This document shows, in pieces, positions 30,607-42,560 of a DNA stretch of 55,573 nucleotides. Both the position numbers and the translations under genes were made by a program. The number at the start of each line of letters is the position of its first letter. Positions within the stretch are counted from its first letter, which is position 1. The notes under the pieces are model-generated. The model was given only the letters and a program-made list of their open reading frames with translations. It did not search any database and was not told where the DNA came from. This stretch comes from Gnetum montanum (lineage: Eukaryota > Streptophyta > Gnetopsida > Gnetales > Gnetaceae): assembly GCA_015680685.1 (NCBI GenBank), contig MNCI01005779.1, forward strand, positions 442,133 through 497,705. Reading direction: 5' to 3'.

Positions 30607-31457
30607 NNNNNNNNNNNNNNNNNNNNNNNNNNNNNNNNNNNNNNNNNNNNNNNNNNNNNNNNNNNNNNNNNNNNNNNNNNNNNNNNNNNNNNNNNNNNNN
30701 NNNNNNNNNNNNNNNNNNNNNNNNNNNNNNNNNNNNNNNNNNNNNNNNNNNNNNNNNNNNNNNNNNNNNNNNNNNNNNNNNNNNNNNNNNNNNNNNNNNN
30801 NNNNNNNNNNNNNNNNNNNNNNNNNNNNNNNNNNNNNNNNNNNNNNNNNNNNNNNNNNNNNNNNNNNNNNNNNNNNNNNNNNNNNNNNNNNNNNNNNNNN
30901 NNNNNNNNNNNNNNNNNNNNNNNNNNNNNNNNNNNNNNNNNNNNNNNNNNNNNNNNNNNNNNNNNNNNNNNNNNNNNNNNNNNNNNNNNNNNNNNNNNNN
31001 NNNNNNNNNNNNNNNNNNNNNNNNNNNNNNNNNNNNNNNNNNNNNNNNNNNNNNNNNNNNNNNNNNNNNNNNNNNNNNNNNNNNNNNNNNNNNNNNNNNN
31101 NNNNNNNNNNNNNNNNNNNNNNNNNNNNNNNNNNNNNNNNNNNNNNNNNNNNNNNNNNNNNNNNNNNNNNNNNNNNNNNNNNNNNNNNNNNNNNNNNNNN
31201 NNNNNNNNNNNNNNNNNNNNNNNNNNNNNNNNNNNNNNNNNNNNNNNNNNNNNNNNNNNNNNNNNNNNNNNNNNNNNNNNNNNNNNNNNNNNNNNNNNNN
31301 NNNNNNNNNNNNNNNNNNNNNNNNNNNNNNNNNNNNNNNNNNNNNNNNNNNNNNNNNNNNNNNNNNNNNNNNNNNNNNNNNNNNNNNNNNNNNNNNNNNN
31401 NNNNNNNNNNNNNNNNNNNNNNNNNNNNNNNNNNNNNNNNNNNNNNNNNNNNNNNNN
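30607..31457. other. Assembly gap (851 N)
   Basis: Unresolved bases covering the gag start, 5' leader, primer site and most of the G1 5' LTR. Its placement at a near-identical LTR suggests an assembly break at a repeat. Frames crossing it are not real. Confidence 0.99.
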
Positions 31458-31774
31458 ACAACAACAAATGAAACCACGTGCTGCAAGGTTTATCCAATCA
31501 AGTTCGTCTTTATTGCCGTACACAACTTGGGTTCAGGTTTACAAGTTGCTCGAATGAAGAGCCGTTCACTCTAGGACTCCTACTGCAGGCACATGGGAAA
31601 AATTCTAACTCTGGAGGGATCAATTTGCCAGAGCTTTGCTACTTCTAGCCAGGATTGGGAAATGAAGGGAGTGCCGCCTCTTATTTATAGATATGGCGGC
31701 GGGGCGCGATATCGTGTACGCGATATCGCAGGGATAGACGCGATATCGCGGTACATGCAAGTCGCGTCTCATCA
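31458..31774 (-). repeat. G1 5' LTR, visible part
   Basis: Matches 25131-25474 base for base apart from about 15 substitutions (mostly transitions) and one palindrome-unit indel near 31745. TATAAATA (minus) at 31682-31689. Ends CTCATCA and is followed by the target duplication GATAG. Confidence 0.93.
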
Positions 31775-31779
31775 GATAG

Positions 31780-33574
31780 TAATCATTCCCTTTTAATGAT
31801 GAAAATTACAATATATAAGATGAAAAATCTAATGCTACTACTCTAGAGATCATTCTTGTAGAAGTTTAAAAAGTAGTGGGAGATACAAGAGACTCATGTC
31901 TAATGCAATTATTTAAGAAAAATTTGAAGGATGAAGAATGTTTGAAAACTAGAGAAAAACGTTTTGTACTTTCCATTTATAAGAATAAATGAGATATGCA
32001 AAATTATGCAAAGTATAGAGAAATCAAACTTATAAGCTATACTATGAAGCTTTGAGAGAGAATTAGATAGCAAAACCTCAAACTTGAATAAGCAAAATAA
32101 GAAAAATAATTTGAATTTATGTTAGGAATATTTATTATAAAGGTTATTTTCTTATTGTGAAAATTAATGAAGAAATTTTAAAAGTATAGAAAAAATCTAC
32201 ATAAAATCTTTATTGACTTGGAAAATCATATGATAAAGTACATAGAAATATTATATAGTGAGTCTTACCAAGGTAAAACATCCTTGGTAAATATATTAAA
32301 GTAATTTAAGATGTATATGAAGGAGCTATTATTAAAATTAAAATAATTTATAGAATCATATCTAAATTTTGATTCATAGTACATCTAAATTAAGGGTTGT
32401 CTTCTTAGTATTTTTGTTTTTCGTTTCAGATAATCTTAAAAGAGAAATTGTATTAAAAAGAAAAATAAGAAAAAGGAATAGAATAACCTAGGAGAACCCA
32501 TGAGAGCTTGCAAGGGAAGCTAAAGATGATCCAAAATTTACAATTGCGAAAGCACTAGCAAATCAAAAATAAAATTGCTAACATGGAATAGCAAAATGAT
32601 GCGACTAACTTGTTGTAGATATGTTAGATAATTAGCATGACATGATCATCCAAAGTGACTAGAACTAGAAATAGTAAATGTAAAGTAGCATAGAATAAAC
32701 CAATGGCATGGTGAGGGTGAAGTAGTAAGTAGGAGGTCATAGAGAAGATTAAAGATTTCAGTCTCTATGAGTATGTACAAATATTAATGTGATCCAAGTG
32801 ACTGTGAGAGGATTTAGCCGGAATCCATCTCACAAGTTAATGGGTTGGAGTTCCCGGTAAGATTCATAATTTGTAGCTTATGTAAATTGATGGAAATGCC
32901 AAGATGGTTCACTAGGATCACCATGGCCAGGATGGCATTAATAAGCAAGGTAGGATGGTAGCATTTGAAGAGACTCATAGTACTCTTGAATTCCCAAAAC
33001 CTTTTCATTATCAGCTCCTTGTGTGATCACTTGACATCAAGCTCCTCATTGCATTAGAATAGGGTAGGCTTGTGGAACACAGGGGTGGGAATAGATTTGG
33101 GTTAACATTGGTAGGAGTGGTGTTGGTAATGCTTACATGTTTGCTATTGTTAGCTTAGTAGTAAAAGTCTTGACATAGTGATCCAAGGGCCAAGTCACAT
33201 TATTAATTCTACTACACATTATTAAGTTATAAATTTAATAAAAAAATTCATAAAAGAAATTCTCTAATTAGTATAATAGATAGAGAGGGTCTCAATTGAT
33301 GTAAGTAAAAATTTTAATTTTAGCTTTAGTTATAAATGAATTAATTAAGAAAATATGGTCCCTTCATGTATGCTATTTGCAAATGATAGAATTTGGTGGA
33401 TACATCTTACGAACAAATTTCTTCCAAAATGAAAAAGTAGAGATATACTTTAAAATGAAAAGGCTTAAAAATTAATATAATTTAAAAAAATACATAAAAT
33501 ATCATTTTAGTAAAAGTATAAATAGTAAAATTAAAACTAATTTTTTTTATGTCCATTAAGACCTTTTATGGAAT

Positions 33575-33611
<37 letters not shown>

Positions 33612-33700
33612 ACTTAGTGTAGCTCATTATAATTGAACCTTTAACCTAAGTTTCCTAGGCCAAGATTCTTAGTACTAAGCTAATATCTCATTGCAAACAT
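31780..33700. other. Degraded intergenic sequence
   Basis: Continues the AT-rich sequence left of G1. About 32640-33190 has a higher GC content and faint resemblance to the G-family 3' noncoding region, too weak for a firm call. An AT-rich microsatellite, (TACA)n then (TA)n, is at 33575-33612. No gene seen. Confidence 0.45.
33575..33612. repeat. TACA/TA microsatellite
   Basis: (TACA)3 running into about 14 TA repeats. Confidence 0.95.
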
Positions 33701-33716
33701 TACTACTATCTTGAAT

Positions 33717-34120
33717 CAATAATGTTCTAGTAAGATGGTGAAATTGATAAAGCTGTTACAAATACTATTGAGAAAGTATGGTTAAAGTGAAGACAAGCTA
33801 CTAGTGTTTTATGCCATAAAAGAACCTCAATGAAACTAAAAGGAAAATTTACACAATAGTAATTGATAATGTTGAATGTTGGACTATACTAAAAGATATA
33901 AAAAAGCAATCAATGTAGTAAAAATCAGAATGGTTAGGAGATGATAAATATTAGAAGAAAAAAATTCAGAATAATAATATTAAAAGAAGAATTAGAGTAA
34001 CTTCTATATTAGATAAGTTACAAGAATATGTTTTAGATGGTTTGATGATGTCCAGAAAAGGTCAAAAAATTATATTATCAAAAATAATTTCCATATCCTA
34101 ATTCTAAAAATCAAACAGAA
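33717..34120 (+). pseudogene. LINE (non-LTR) reverse transcriptase C-terminal remnant
   Basis: Plus strand reads 'GEIDKAVTNTIEKVWLK', 'RQATSVLCHKR', 'MKLKGKFTQ', and in shifted frames 'NVECWT', 'MVRR', 'LRWFDDVQKR'-like words. This is the characteristic end of plant L1-type LINE polymerase (GDID..V..RI..GW.KWR.A.GVLCDRR.P.KLKGKFY). Full of stops. The rest of the LINE is not recognisable; the TA microsatellite upstream is separate. Confidence 0.7.
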
Positions 34121-34631
34121 ATAAGACAAAAAAGATAGTAAAAAGTAATTCAATATGATATGAAAATACTAAATATAAATAAAGATCTAACTCTTCATCA
34201 AAACAAATAGCAAAAGAGCTTTTATGTAGCCAACCATCTTTAGGATAAAGATTAGATAATGATTATGATTACCAAATATATTACTATTTATTATCTCTCT
34301 TTTGTTTGTAAGAAAGTATTATAATTGATCATGAATATAATATGATTTAAAGAAACTATGTACAATTGCATCTATATTTATTCCATTCATATGACTACAA
34401 GATTTTGTAGCACTGTAATTTTCATCATTAAAGAATTTAAAATTTTATATATCATTATTGAATTCTTCCTTTTAATTTTCTTCATTTGTAGTAAACTTTT
34501 TCTACTCAAAATGAATATCATCTAAGTGTTGGAAAATTCTAAGAGGAAATAAATATACTACAAGCCTCATGAAGTTCCTATGTTTGAAGTCAAGATTTGT
34601 AATGTAAAATAAATCTTTTATGAGTGTTTGT
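34121..34631. other. AT-rich sequence, nothing recognised
   Basis: Possibly the LINE 3' tail and flanking DNA. No frame or repeat of note. Confidence 0.5.
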
Positions 34632-36003
34632 TGTTAGATGGAGCTAAAGGCATCAAGAGGAGGATGAATTAGAACCTTATAAAAGAAATTGAGCTAATTA
34701 AACATAGTGAAAAGCCTCAAACTAAAAAATAATAACCAAGGTGAAAAGTCAATTATAATAGAAATAACAATGAAACACAAAGCTTTTAACATGGTTTAGC
34801 TACTAGAATGATTAGCCTATACCACTATAAAACTCTCTCTAGATCCTTTGGGGAAAAAATGTTTTATTAATTTTAAAATAATTTACATAGTTTCTTTTAT
34901 ACTTTTGACTAAACACCATCACAAAGCTCAAAGTTATAAGAATGAACTTTTAAAACATTGAGGAAGGCAAATCCACTTGCTCAGTCTCAAATTAGAGGCA
35001 TATACAAAATAGAGCTTTCCTAGAAGAGGGAGCAAGGAAAAAAGGAGGAATAAGAAATTCAAACACTAGTACTAAATTTCAAAACCAAAATTATTAAGCT
35101 GAGCTTATAGAATTCATTTTATCATAAGAGCCCTTCATAGCTATTTCTAGAGCTAGTGTAGATCCATTAGAAAGAAAGAGCTAAAGTAGAAGAAGTTATA
35201 TCCATTGCATTTGGACTTCCATTATCACTTTTAGATGTAGAGTGACATTGAGCATTAAAGCGTATCATAATAGAAACACAATTTTCCATTTCATATTTAC
35301 ACAAATAATTTTATGTTTCTCAATAAATTATTAGGCTCAACATACTTCAAAGATAACAACTCTTCTAGGCTTCATCTAATATTTTGTGTCCCTTTCTTTT
35401 ACATTGAAAACATCTTTAAGCTTCAAGTAGAATAGGCTCTAGATTCATCGTTATATTTCTACTCAAACATAAGAGCTTTTATGAGCTTTGTATATAATTT
35501 TTTTATATAACAGTGCATAATGCCAACAGCCTCAACTTCACAAATATATCTTTCCAACATTATAAAATAAAGTTTTCCCTTTTTTAAATCATAAAGAATG
35601 TTTTAAAATAATCATATTATGCTTTTAAAATAATCATATTATGCTTTCAAATTAAGAATGTTTTAAAATAATCATATTATGCTTTTAAATTGTTATCACA
35701 CAAGTGAGAATGTAGAACTTTTAATATTCTCCAATATTCTTACTACCATGCAACTTTTCCACATGTAAAAAGAAATGTGTCTATCTAGGTGAGTTCAAAT
35801 CGTCTAGATGATTTAAAATCAACTAGATGAGTTTTAAAGATGTTGAGTTGGATATTAGCTTTGAAAAAAATGTATGCTATATAATTTTAAAGAATGTTCT
35901 TGATAGCTCTTCTTTTCTTAAAAAAGGTATTTTTCTAATGAGTTGACAAAGCTTAAAGAAAATTATCTAGATGAGTTCTCTACATCTAAATATCTTCAAA
36001 AGA
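34632..36003 (-). mobile_element. Copia LTR fragment distantly related to C-A
   Basis: Begins TGTTAGATGGAGCTAAAGG and follows the order of the C-A LTR: 'aaccttataaaag.aattgag', 'tagctactag', 'taaaactct.tctagatcct', 'aagttatatccatt'. Similarity fades after about 35570. The downstream boundary is not visible; 36003 is the start of the next candidate LTR. Confidence 0.55.
35594..35690. repeat. Tandem repeat of 'ttttaaaataatcatattat'
   Basis: The 22-bp unit occurs at about 35600, 35623 and 35660, the last after a short repeated spacer ('aagaatg'). Confidence 0.85.
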
Positions 36004-36886
36004 TGTGTTGGTGGGGGTCACAAGCCCAACATCCACAAGTATCCAAATTTTCTTGAAATCAACATTAATGGAATCAAAAGAAAATCAAGCATGAACAATA
36101 AAGAACATCTTTTTGTTCAATGTCCAAAACTAAAGTACAAATGCTAAAAGTACAACACAATTAAGAATCTAAAATAAGACCCAAGACAATCCTCTCTCAC
36201 TTTCATAATCCTTTAGAAAAATGTTCAAGATGTGAAAACATAAGGGACCCAACAAATAAGACACTTTTCTGCTTCCAAAAGCTTCTAATCATATCATAGA
36301 TAGGACCTAATTACTTAAAAATCATCATTGATATCTTAATATCCTTAAGTAACTATTTGTTTACCTTTCAAAATTTGCAACTTTTAAAATTTTGATTTTT
36401 TCAAACTATAAGAATTTGCAGGTCACAAGAACTAACATCTTAGAGATTATTATGGGGACTATGGCTCATAGTCATTTGCACTTGTTAGTCATGACTTTTT
36501 TTTATCATTATTTCTCTTGTGATTATGGCTAGACTATGATGATCATTAGCTTGCATCTCACAAACCATAACTAGACTATAGATTGCACTTCCTTAATTGT
36601 GGCCTCTTATGTTTGCCCCAATATAATACTCCACTAAAGAATATGAAACAATAGAGATTTATCCTTGGATGATAAACTATGATAAACTACAACTTGTAGT
36701 TACTCAAAATTTTAAATTATAACTTCCTACAACTTGCAGTGACTTCACAATTTTCTATCTCATCTATAAAAATATTATAAATGACTTCAAAAAGGAAAAA
36801 AAGAAACATAATTACTCAAATCCTAGAACAATTTTTAGAAATATAGAGGATTCTTAATATATCAAAGAAGTAGGTTGATTACCTCA
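36004..36886 (-). repeat. Possible 3' LTR of the gypsy remnant at 36887-38636
   Basis: TGTGTTGGTGGGGGTCAC at the left and ACCTCA at the right give TG...CA ends. On the minus strand it is preceded by a purine run GAGTGAGGGAGATAA after the pol remnant, as expected for a polypurine tract. No second LTR copy was seen, so this rests on position only. About 36440-36600 has the 'catgactag'-type words also found at 23120-23420. Confidence 0.35.
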
Positions 36887-38636
36887 TTATCTCCCTCACT
36901 CTTAAGAAAAACTTGGACTCAAGTAGGTTTCATATTTGAGACAACATCCAACCTTCACATACCCAAATCACTTTCATGAATTCACCATGCCTTTCTAGCT
37001 TCTCATCACTCTAAGAGATTAGGTACTCATGTCTCTTTCTCCCTTTTTTCCTAATAGCCTTTCTTGCTTGTAGAATAATTGGCTTCCTAGACATTCTTAA
37101 AGTGGATCACTCTAATGGAATCTTTGAGAAGTTTCTTGTTATCCACCAAGACTAATGCATGTACCTTTTCCTGATATGAAGTTAAACTTGAAACATTAAA
37201 AACACAAGAAAAAGACAAATCATTAGGGATATAAAGTTCATAAGCATTATCATTTATCTTGATCTTCATGTAAAATGGATCAATTTTCCTTTATTTGAAC
37301 TTGGATTAGTTCATATTCTTTAGTCTCTCCTTGTTCAAATGAAGCTAAACATAGTTACCAACTTCAAATTTTATCTTGCTCAAATTCTTGTTATTAGGAA
37401 CTTCTTTTGCCTTACTTTGAAGCTCTACATTCACTTACTTGTGCAAGGCTTGCTTACTTTGCAAAAAATTTGAACTAACATAAGCACAACTATGAAATTT
37501 TCTAAGAGAATAAACATAATTCATCATAAATTGGTTTTTACTAGTACTGGAATGATAAGAATTATTGTAGCTAAACTTAGCATGAGACAAGAGATTTTTA
37601 AACTTATTTAGTAGATCTTCACAAATATATCTAAAATGTTTCATCAATGATTTATTTACAACCTTTGTTTATTTATCACTTTTTGGATGATAAACACTAA
37701 AAAAGAATAAATTTGTATCTAAAAATTTCCACAATGATATTTTAAAATGCTTGGTGAATCTCACATCTCTATCACTCACAATGTTGAAAGGAATTCCATG
37801 TAATTTAACAACATGCTATAAAAACAAATGAGGTATATGAGATACATCATTTTTTCTTTTACAATGAATGAAATATGTCATTTTGAAAAATCTATCCATT
37901 ACAATGAAAATAGAATCAAGTCTAGATTATGTCTTTAAAATATCACATGTAAAATCTATAAAAATATTCTTCCATGAAGCATTATAAATAGGTAAAGATA
38001 ACTATTAACAAGTAATCCTATCTCATCGTTTAAATTTTTAATAAATATGATACTTCCTAACAAATTTATTTGCATCATTTTGTATGCCTTTCTAGAAGTA
38101 GCTATTAGAAATAGGCTGATAGGTCTTTGTCTTACCCCTATGTATAGTCTTTTCATGGAAAATATTTAACCTAAAATCACAATTTGGCACACATGCCTTT
38201 TCATTCTTGAAGAGAAGTTCATGCTGTAAATGAGAGTATCTCCACCTATTCACTCTAAAAAGTAATAAAATAATGAGATACTTTTAAATCTCATGAAAAT
38301 CAGCATCATTTATATACAATGAAATAAAAGCCTCAAGTCCATCTACTTGTGTGTATGAATGATTCACCGCATGAATTATAGAGATAACTTCTACTACTAC
38401 ATTATCTTTTTCAGTTTTACGCTTCACCATAAAGTGAAAGTCTTGGAGCTATTCTAACCATTTTATATTCTTGGCACTTAGCTTATTTTGTGAGTTCAAG
38501 AACTCTAATTCCTTGTAATTAGTCAAAAGGAAAAATTTACCTCTTGGTAAATAATATCTCTAATGTTTAATAGTGTAATAAAGTATAGCATACAATTCCT
38601 TTTCATAGATACTGATAACATGCCAAATAAGGAAAT
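36887..38636 (-). pseudogene. Ty3/gypsy pol remnant: RNase H, integrase, C-terminal tail
   Basis: Minus strand, from the right: RNase H ('YEKELYAILYTIKH', 'YLPRGKFFLLTNYKELEFLN', 'KNIKWLE', 'DFHFMVKRKTEKDN'), integrase zinc region, integrase core ('ASWKNIFIDFTCDILKT', 'DSIFIVMDRFFKMTYFI', 'LHGIPFNIVSDRDVRF', 'YHPKSD'), then 'LLSHAKFSYNNSYHSSTSKN' and 'INDNAYELYIPNDLSFSCVF', the usual C-terminal tail. The order integrase after RNase H is gypsy. Many stops. It is cut sharply at 38636-38641 where the G3 LTR begins. Whether this element ever served G-family copies is unknown. Confidence 0.85.
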
Positions 38637-38641
38637 TGCGT

Positions 38642-39495
38642 TGATGCATGCTCGTTAATGCAGCCCCATCAAGACATCTCTAGATGCACTTGTGCATGTG
38701 TGTCAATTCTAATCTAATCATTTCTTATATAAGTATGCACACCCATCACATTTATGATACCATTTGATCAATAACTTACTATAGTCTTGTAGTTTCTTTC
38801 TATAGAACTTAGTAAATGTTTCTTTCTAAGTGCCTACAACATGGATCAAATTAATTGTACAATATTTTATTTGAGTGCAGTATGTACCTAGACACAGTTG
38901 CATGAATAACAATGAAACCAATATTTCTTCTATCCATTGTAGCATCTAGATTAGTTTAACTTTATTTTCTAGCATTTTACTCTACATGCAATTTACTTTC
39001 TTGTCTTTTAGCACTTAATATTCTAATTCATAATTAACATGAGTAAAATCACTTTGAGCATAATATATTAACACTTGGTAATCTTAGTAGTGGATACTCT
39101 ATATGCCTAACAGTAAATACTTGATAACCCAATAGTGTCACTACATTTTTAGGATGTATATGGAAGGTAGAAAAGGATGCTTCATGTTTAGGATCGTTTA
39201 ATTAATTAATTAATTAATTTAAATAATCAAACATTTCTTTATTTAATCAATTTTCAAACAAAGAAAACAATAAAAATTATGAAAATAAATAAATAAGTTA
39301 TACCTTAATCATAATTAACCATACCAATGAGTTAACACAAGTGACAATTGGGAAGACAATGACTAGTAACCATTCCCTTTACCATCGAAAAATATAGGCC
39401 ACTTAGGTAAAATGTGGTTCATAGAATTTAACCAAATAACATTTACATGCTAATGATTCATATTATTAGGCATAGGGAATACTCATTGTTCATCA
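38642..39495 (+). repeat. G3 5' LTR (854 bp)
   Basis: Plus-strand TGATGCATGC to TTCATCA. TATA-like 'cttatataagtatgc' at about 38727. Blocks shared with 47229-48106: 'gcaataagatc'-like, 'ttggtaatc.tagtagtg', 'ggatgtgtatgg'. It contains a TTAA repeat (39198-39219). Confidence 0.7.
39198..39219. repeat. (TTAA)n microsatellite
   Basis: About five TTAA repeats inside the G3 5' LTR; G3 3' LTR and G4 LTR have 'aattagattaaataatt' at this place. Confidence 0.9.
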
Positions 39496-39496
39496 T

Positions 39497-39514
39497 TGGT
39501 GCCATTGCCGAGGA
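39497..39514 (+). other. Primer binding site of G3 (tRNA-Asp type)
   Basis: TGGTGCCATTGCCGAGGA matches TGGCGCCGTTGCCGGGGA at 15 of 18 positions; the three differences are C-to-T/G-to-A. Best-preserved primer site of the family in this window. Confidence 0.75.
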
Positions 39515-39595
39515 CTTCATTCTAGCTAAGTGGGATAAATATTTTTAGATAGTGAAATAATACAAATTCATTGTAAAAATATGAAATGCATCATC

Positions 39596-40664
39596 TGTTG
39601 ACCTTTTGGTATGTCAAAACCGTAAAAAAATAGAAAATGTAGATTGCATGTTTGTAATAATAATTTTGTAGGGCAATAATCAAGAAATTTACATGAAGAT
39701 TTGAAATTTCAAAAATGAGATCTATGTTGAGATTCAAATTGAAGACCAAATTGACAAGATAAAAACATGGATGAAAATGGAGTATACAAGATAAATGAAG
39801 ATGCTCTAAAGATTGCCAAGATGTTAAATTGATAAGGGAATATCTCAGACTTCAAAGTAAAAAAGTGAAATAGATGTCTACAAAAAATAGCAGGCATCTA
39901 TCTTGGATAATAGATGTCTATAGGTAGACATCTACACTTAAAGATAAACATCTCTCTTGCATTAAAGTCACTCTCATATAGACGTCCTAACTTCAAAGTA
40001 GAATTCTATACTAGCTGTTTGATAATTGTTGCATGAATTTTAAGAAGTTTTTGGAAATTCTAAGGCTATAAGACAAAGTGAAAATCTTGAAAATTATGCA
40101 AGTACTATTCATCAAAAGACTCATCATTACTTACTTTAAGTGAATTTTTCTTTGCTCTCTATTGTAACATCATTTTCCTATTTTGATTGTACTAAGCTTC
40201 AAGTACAAAGATTTGTAAATCAAGTTACACTCTTTCTTTGTTTCTTTTCTTTCTTTCTTGTAGTCCTCTAGGGTTGATGTAGTTCTTGTGAGAAGACATC
40301 TTTGTTGAGCTTTTCAGGATCCTACAGGATTGAGTGATTTTGTGGTGTCAAAACACTTCGATGCAGAGCCCAATTTTGTAAATGTCATGGGATCCTCTAA
40401 ATCACATTTTTTCGCTTATCAGGAGGGTTGAATGGTTTTGAAGCGATGAAACACAACAGAGAATAACATAGAGCTTATATTGGATGTGATGTCCTTCAAA
40501 CCACATTTTGAGGAAACAAAATCTAGAGGTGTGGATGGATTCTACCCTTTGAGTGTGGATGTACCCAAGTTGAGGAACCATGTAAAATTTTTGCTTATTT
40601 TTGGTAGCTTTATCATTTAAATTATGGAACTTATTCAATCCATTTTCTAAGTTTTTGATCCACA
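39596..40664 (+). mobile_element. Copia C-B 5' LTR
   Basis: Ends ...GATCCACA, two bases before a primer site TGGTATCACACCTCGGT (40667). The start TGTTGACC at 39596 is probable; the inverted copy at 49818 supports the sequence from about 39685 to 40664. The U3 part carries repeated TAGATGTCTA/TAGACATCTA words (39871-39990). About 1069 bp. Confidence 0.75.
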
Positions 40665-40666
40665 AG

Positions 40667-40683
40667 TGGTATCACACCTCGGT
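40667..40683 (+). other. Primer binding site of C-B
   Basis: TGGTATCACACCTCGGT, two bases after the LTR; close to the initiator-Met site TGGTATCAGAGC of plant copia elements. Confidence 0.8.
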
Positions 40684-40720
40684 ACTCTCAAGTTCATGCT
40701 TCAAGTTTCAAGAGTGAACA

Positions 40721-42560
40721 ATGAATAGAACGTTTTATACAAAGTCACTAATGTTCGATGAGTTTGACTTTGCATATTGGAAGACAAAAATGCAAAGATT
40801 CTTTGAGTCTATGAAATTCAAGGTATGGAATTCAATCCTTGAAGGATACATACCATCCATCAACAATGTGAAAAAAAAAACACTCAAGACACAAAATAAA
40901 TGGACTGCTGAAGAAAAAGATAAGTTCATGTATGAATTTAAAGCCAAAACTTATTTACATTGTGTATTGAATAAATCAATGTTTAATAGAATATCTAGGT
41001 GTAAAACTGCTAAGGAAATATGAAAAACATTAGAGGCAACTTATGCGGATACATCTATACTTAAATAATCAAAACTTTTAATATTGTAAAGTGAATATGA
41101 CAAGCTTAGAATGAAGGAAGGAGAAAAGATTAAAGATTACTTTTCTAGAACACATGATGTAGTTATATCAATTAGAGGGATGAGCAAGGCCTTGCTAGAA
41201 ATTGATATAATTATAAAAATGATTAAAACTTTATAGCCCAAGTTTAGATCCAAGGTCATTGCTATGGAAGAAATTAGAGACTTTTTGGTTCTAAAATTTG
41301 AGAAGCTTCAAAGGATTTTGATTGCTTATGAGATGAATCTCATAAGTGAAGGAGCCATAAAAAAAAACCTATCATCCTATAATTAGCATCAAAAGAAAAG
41401 TAGTTGATTAAATGAGAAATGAATACTGAAGATGAAACATCTCTTTTATCAAGAATAGTTCAAAGACTTCTTGCAAGAAAAGGGAGAAGCTTCAACCAAC
41501 TAAGCCCCAATCAATCCAAAGTTAAAGAGAAAAATAAAAATTCTACAAGTTCAAATTTTATACATTTTCCATACAATGTTAGGTATGTGGTGGAAGAGGC
41601 CATGTGGCCTCCAAATGTTCTAGCACTGACAGGTTACAATGGAGAGATGAAAATGAAGTTGATTTGAAAAAGAAAAACTTGTACACCAGTTGGGATGATT
41701 GAGAAAAAAATGAGGAATAGGTAGATAATAGTACGAAGGACTCAGAGTTCTTCTACATGGCTCTCATGGATGATGACAACTACACAACTAGAGATGATGA
41801 CCACGTAATTAAAATTGATGAGGAAATTTATGATCTTTTGTGCAATGAACTATTATCCTTTCAAAATCTTTGTATAAACCTAAAGAGGGTTGTGAAAGAA
41901 AAATATTAAGAGTTATCTTTACTTAATGCAAAATATTTAGACCTCTTGTAGGAAAACTTGGACCTAAGTGCCAAGAACAAAAAACTAAGCTTGTCTTTTG
42001 AGTAGATGGAAAAAGAACTTGCAGATATCAAACTAATGAATGAAAGACTTGTCAAAGGAAAAAAAATTCCTTTGCATCATTCTAGGACAAGGAAGAAGTC
42101 CACATGATAAAAGTAATATGGGAGAATAAGCATCTCCACAAAATTCATCCCAACAAAAGGATTCTCAAAAGATTGAAATGTCAATAGGCAATACATTCCA
42201 ACCAAGAGCAGCTCCAAGGTTTAATCACTTTAACCATAATAGAAAAGTTACATGTTATTATTGTAATAGATTTAAGCATAAGCAATGGGATTGCAATTTA
42301 AAATATTATCACATGAACATCTAGTTGTATCAAAATGCTTCTTGGTCTTACCCAAATGCACCTATAAAGGAAATCTCACAAGGTAAAAAGGAATTAAGAA
42401 TAAATCAAAAGGATAAAGAGAATAGAAAAATGTGGAGGATAAAGAAAAAGAAAGAAAGTGAAAGCACTCTCAACAATTTTGTGAAAGGAAGCAAGAAATT
42501 AGAAATAAATGAAATTGATTTGAAAGGAGAAAATTTGAATGAGAAACCTCAATTCTAATC
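40721..42560 (+). pseudogene. Copia C-B gag (UBN2 domain and zinc knuckle)
   Basis: The first 100 codons are open (40721-41020): 'LMFDEFDFAYWKTKMQRFFE' and 'KDKFMYEFKAKTYLHCVLNK', a UBN2-type copia gag. Then in other frames: 'LSKILEATYADTS'-like, 'YEMNLISEGAIKK', a coiled region ('IDEEIYDLLCNELLSFQNLC') and a perfect CX2CX4HX4C knuckle 'CYYCNRFKHKQWDC' near 42251-42292. A basic open tail lies at 42325-42558. About ten stops or frameshifts. No protease, integrase or RT follows: pol has been lost. Confidence 0.82.

Larger units (their letters stand above)
24612..31774 (-). mobile_element. Gypsy-like non-autonomous element G1 (gag-pro only), youngest copy
   Basis: LTRs at 24612-25474 and (partly in the gap) up to 31774, both ending in the inverted pair TGATGAG...CTCATCA, with a perfect target duplication GATAG (24607-24611, 31775-31779). 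Length 7163 bp as given. Minus-strand order: 5' LTR, gap, gag (open), gag-pro second ORF with retropepsin (open), 2 kb noncoding, polypurine tract, 3' LTR. No RT, RNase H or integrase, so it must borrow a polymerase and integrase from another element. By hand, the two LTRs differ at about 15 of 310 comparable positions plus one indel of about 31 bp. Confidence 0.9.

Noticed and set aside
30462-31574. Several long frames of about 300-370 codons on both strands
   Set aside because: They only cross the N gap, where no stop can occur; the real ends are LTR and gag sequence.
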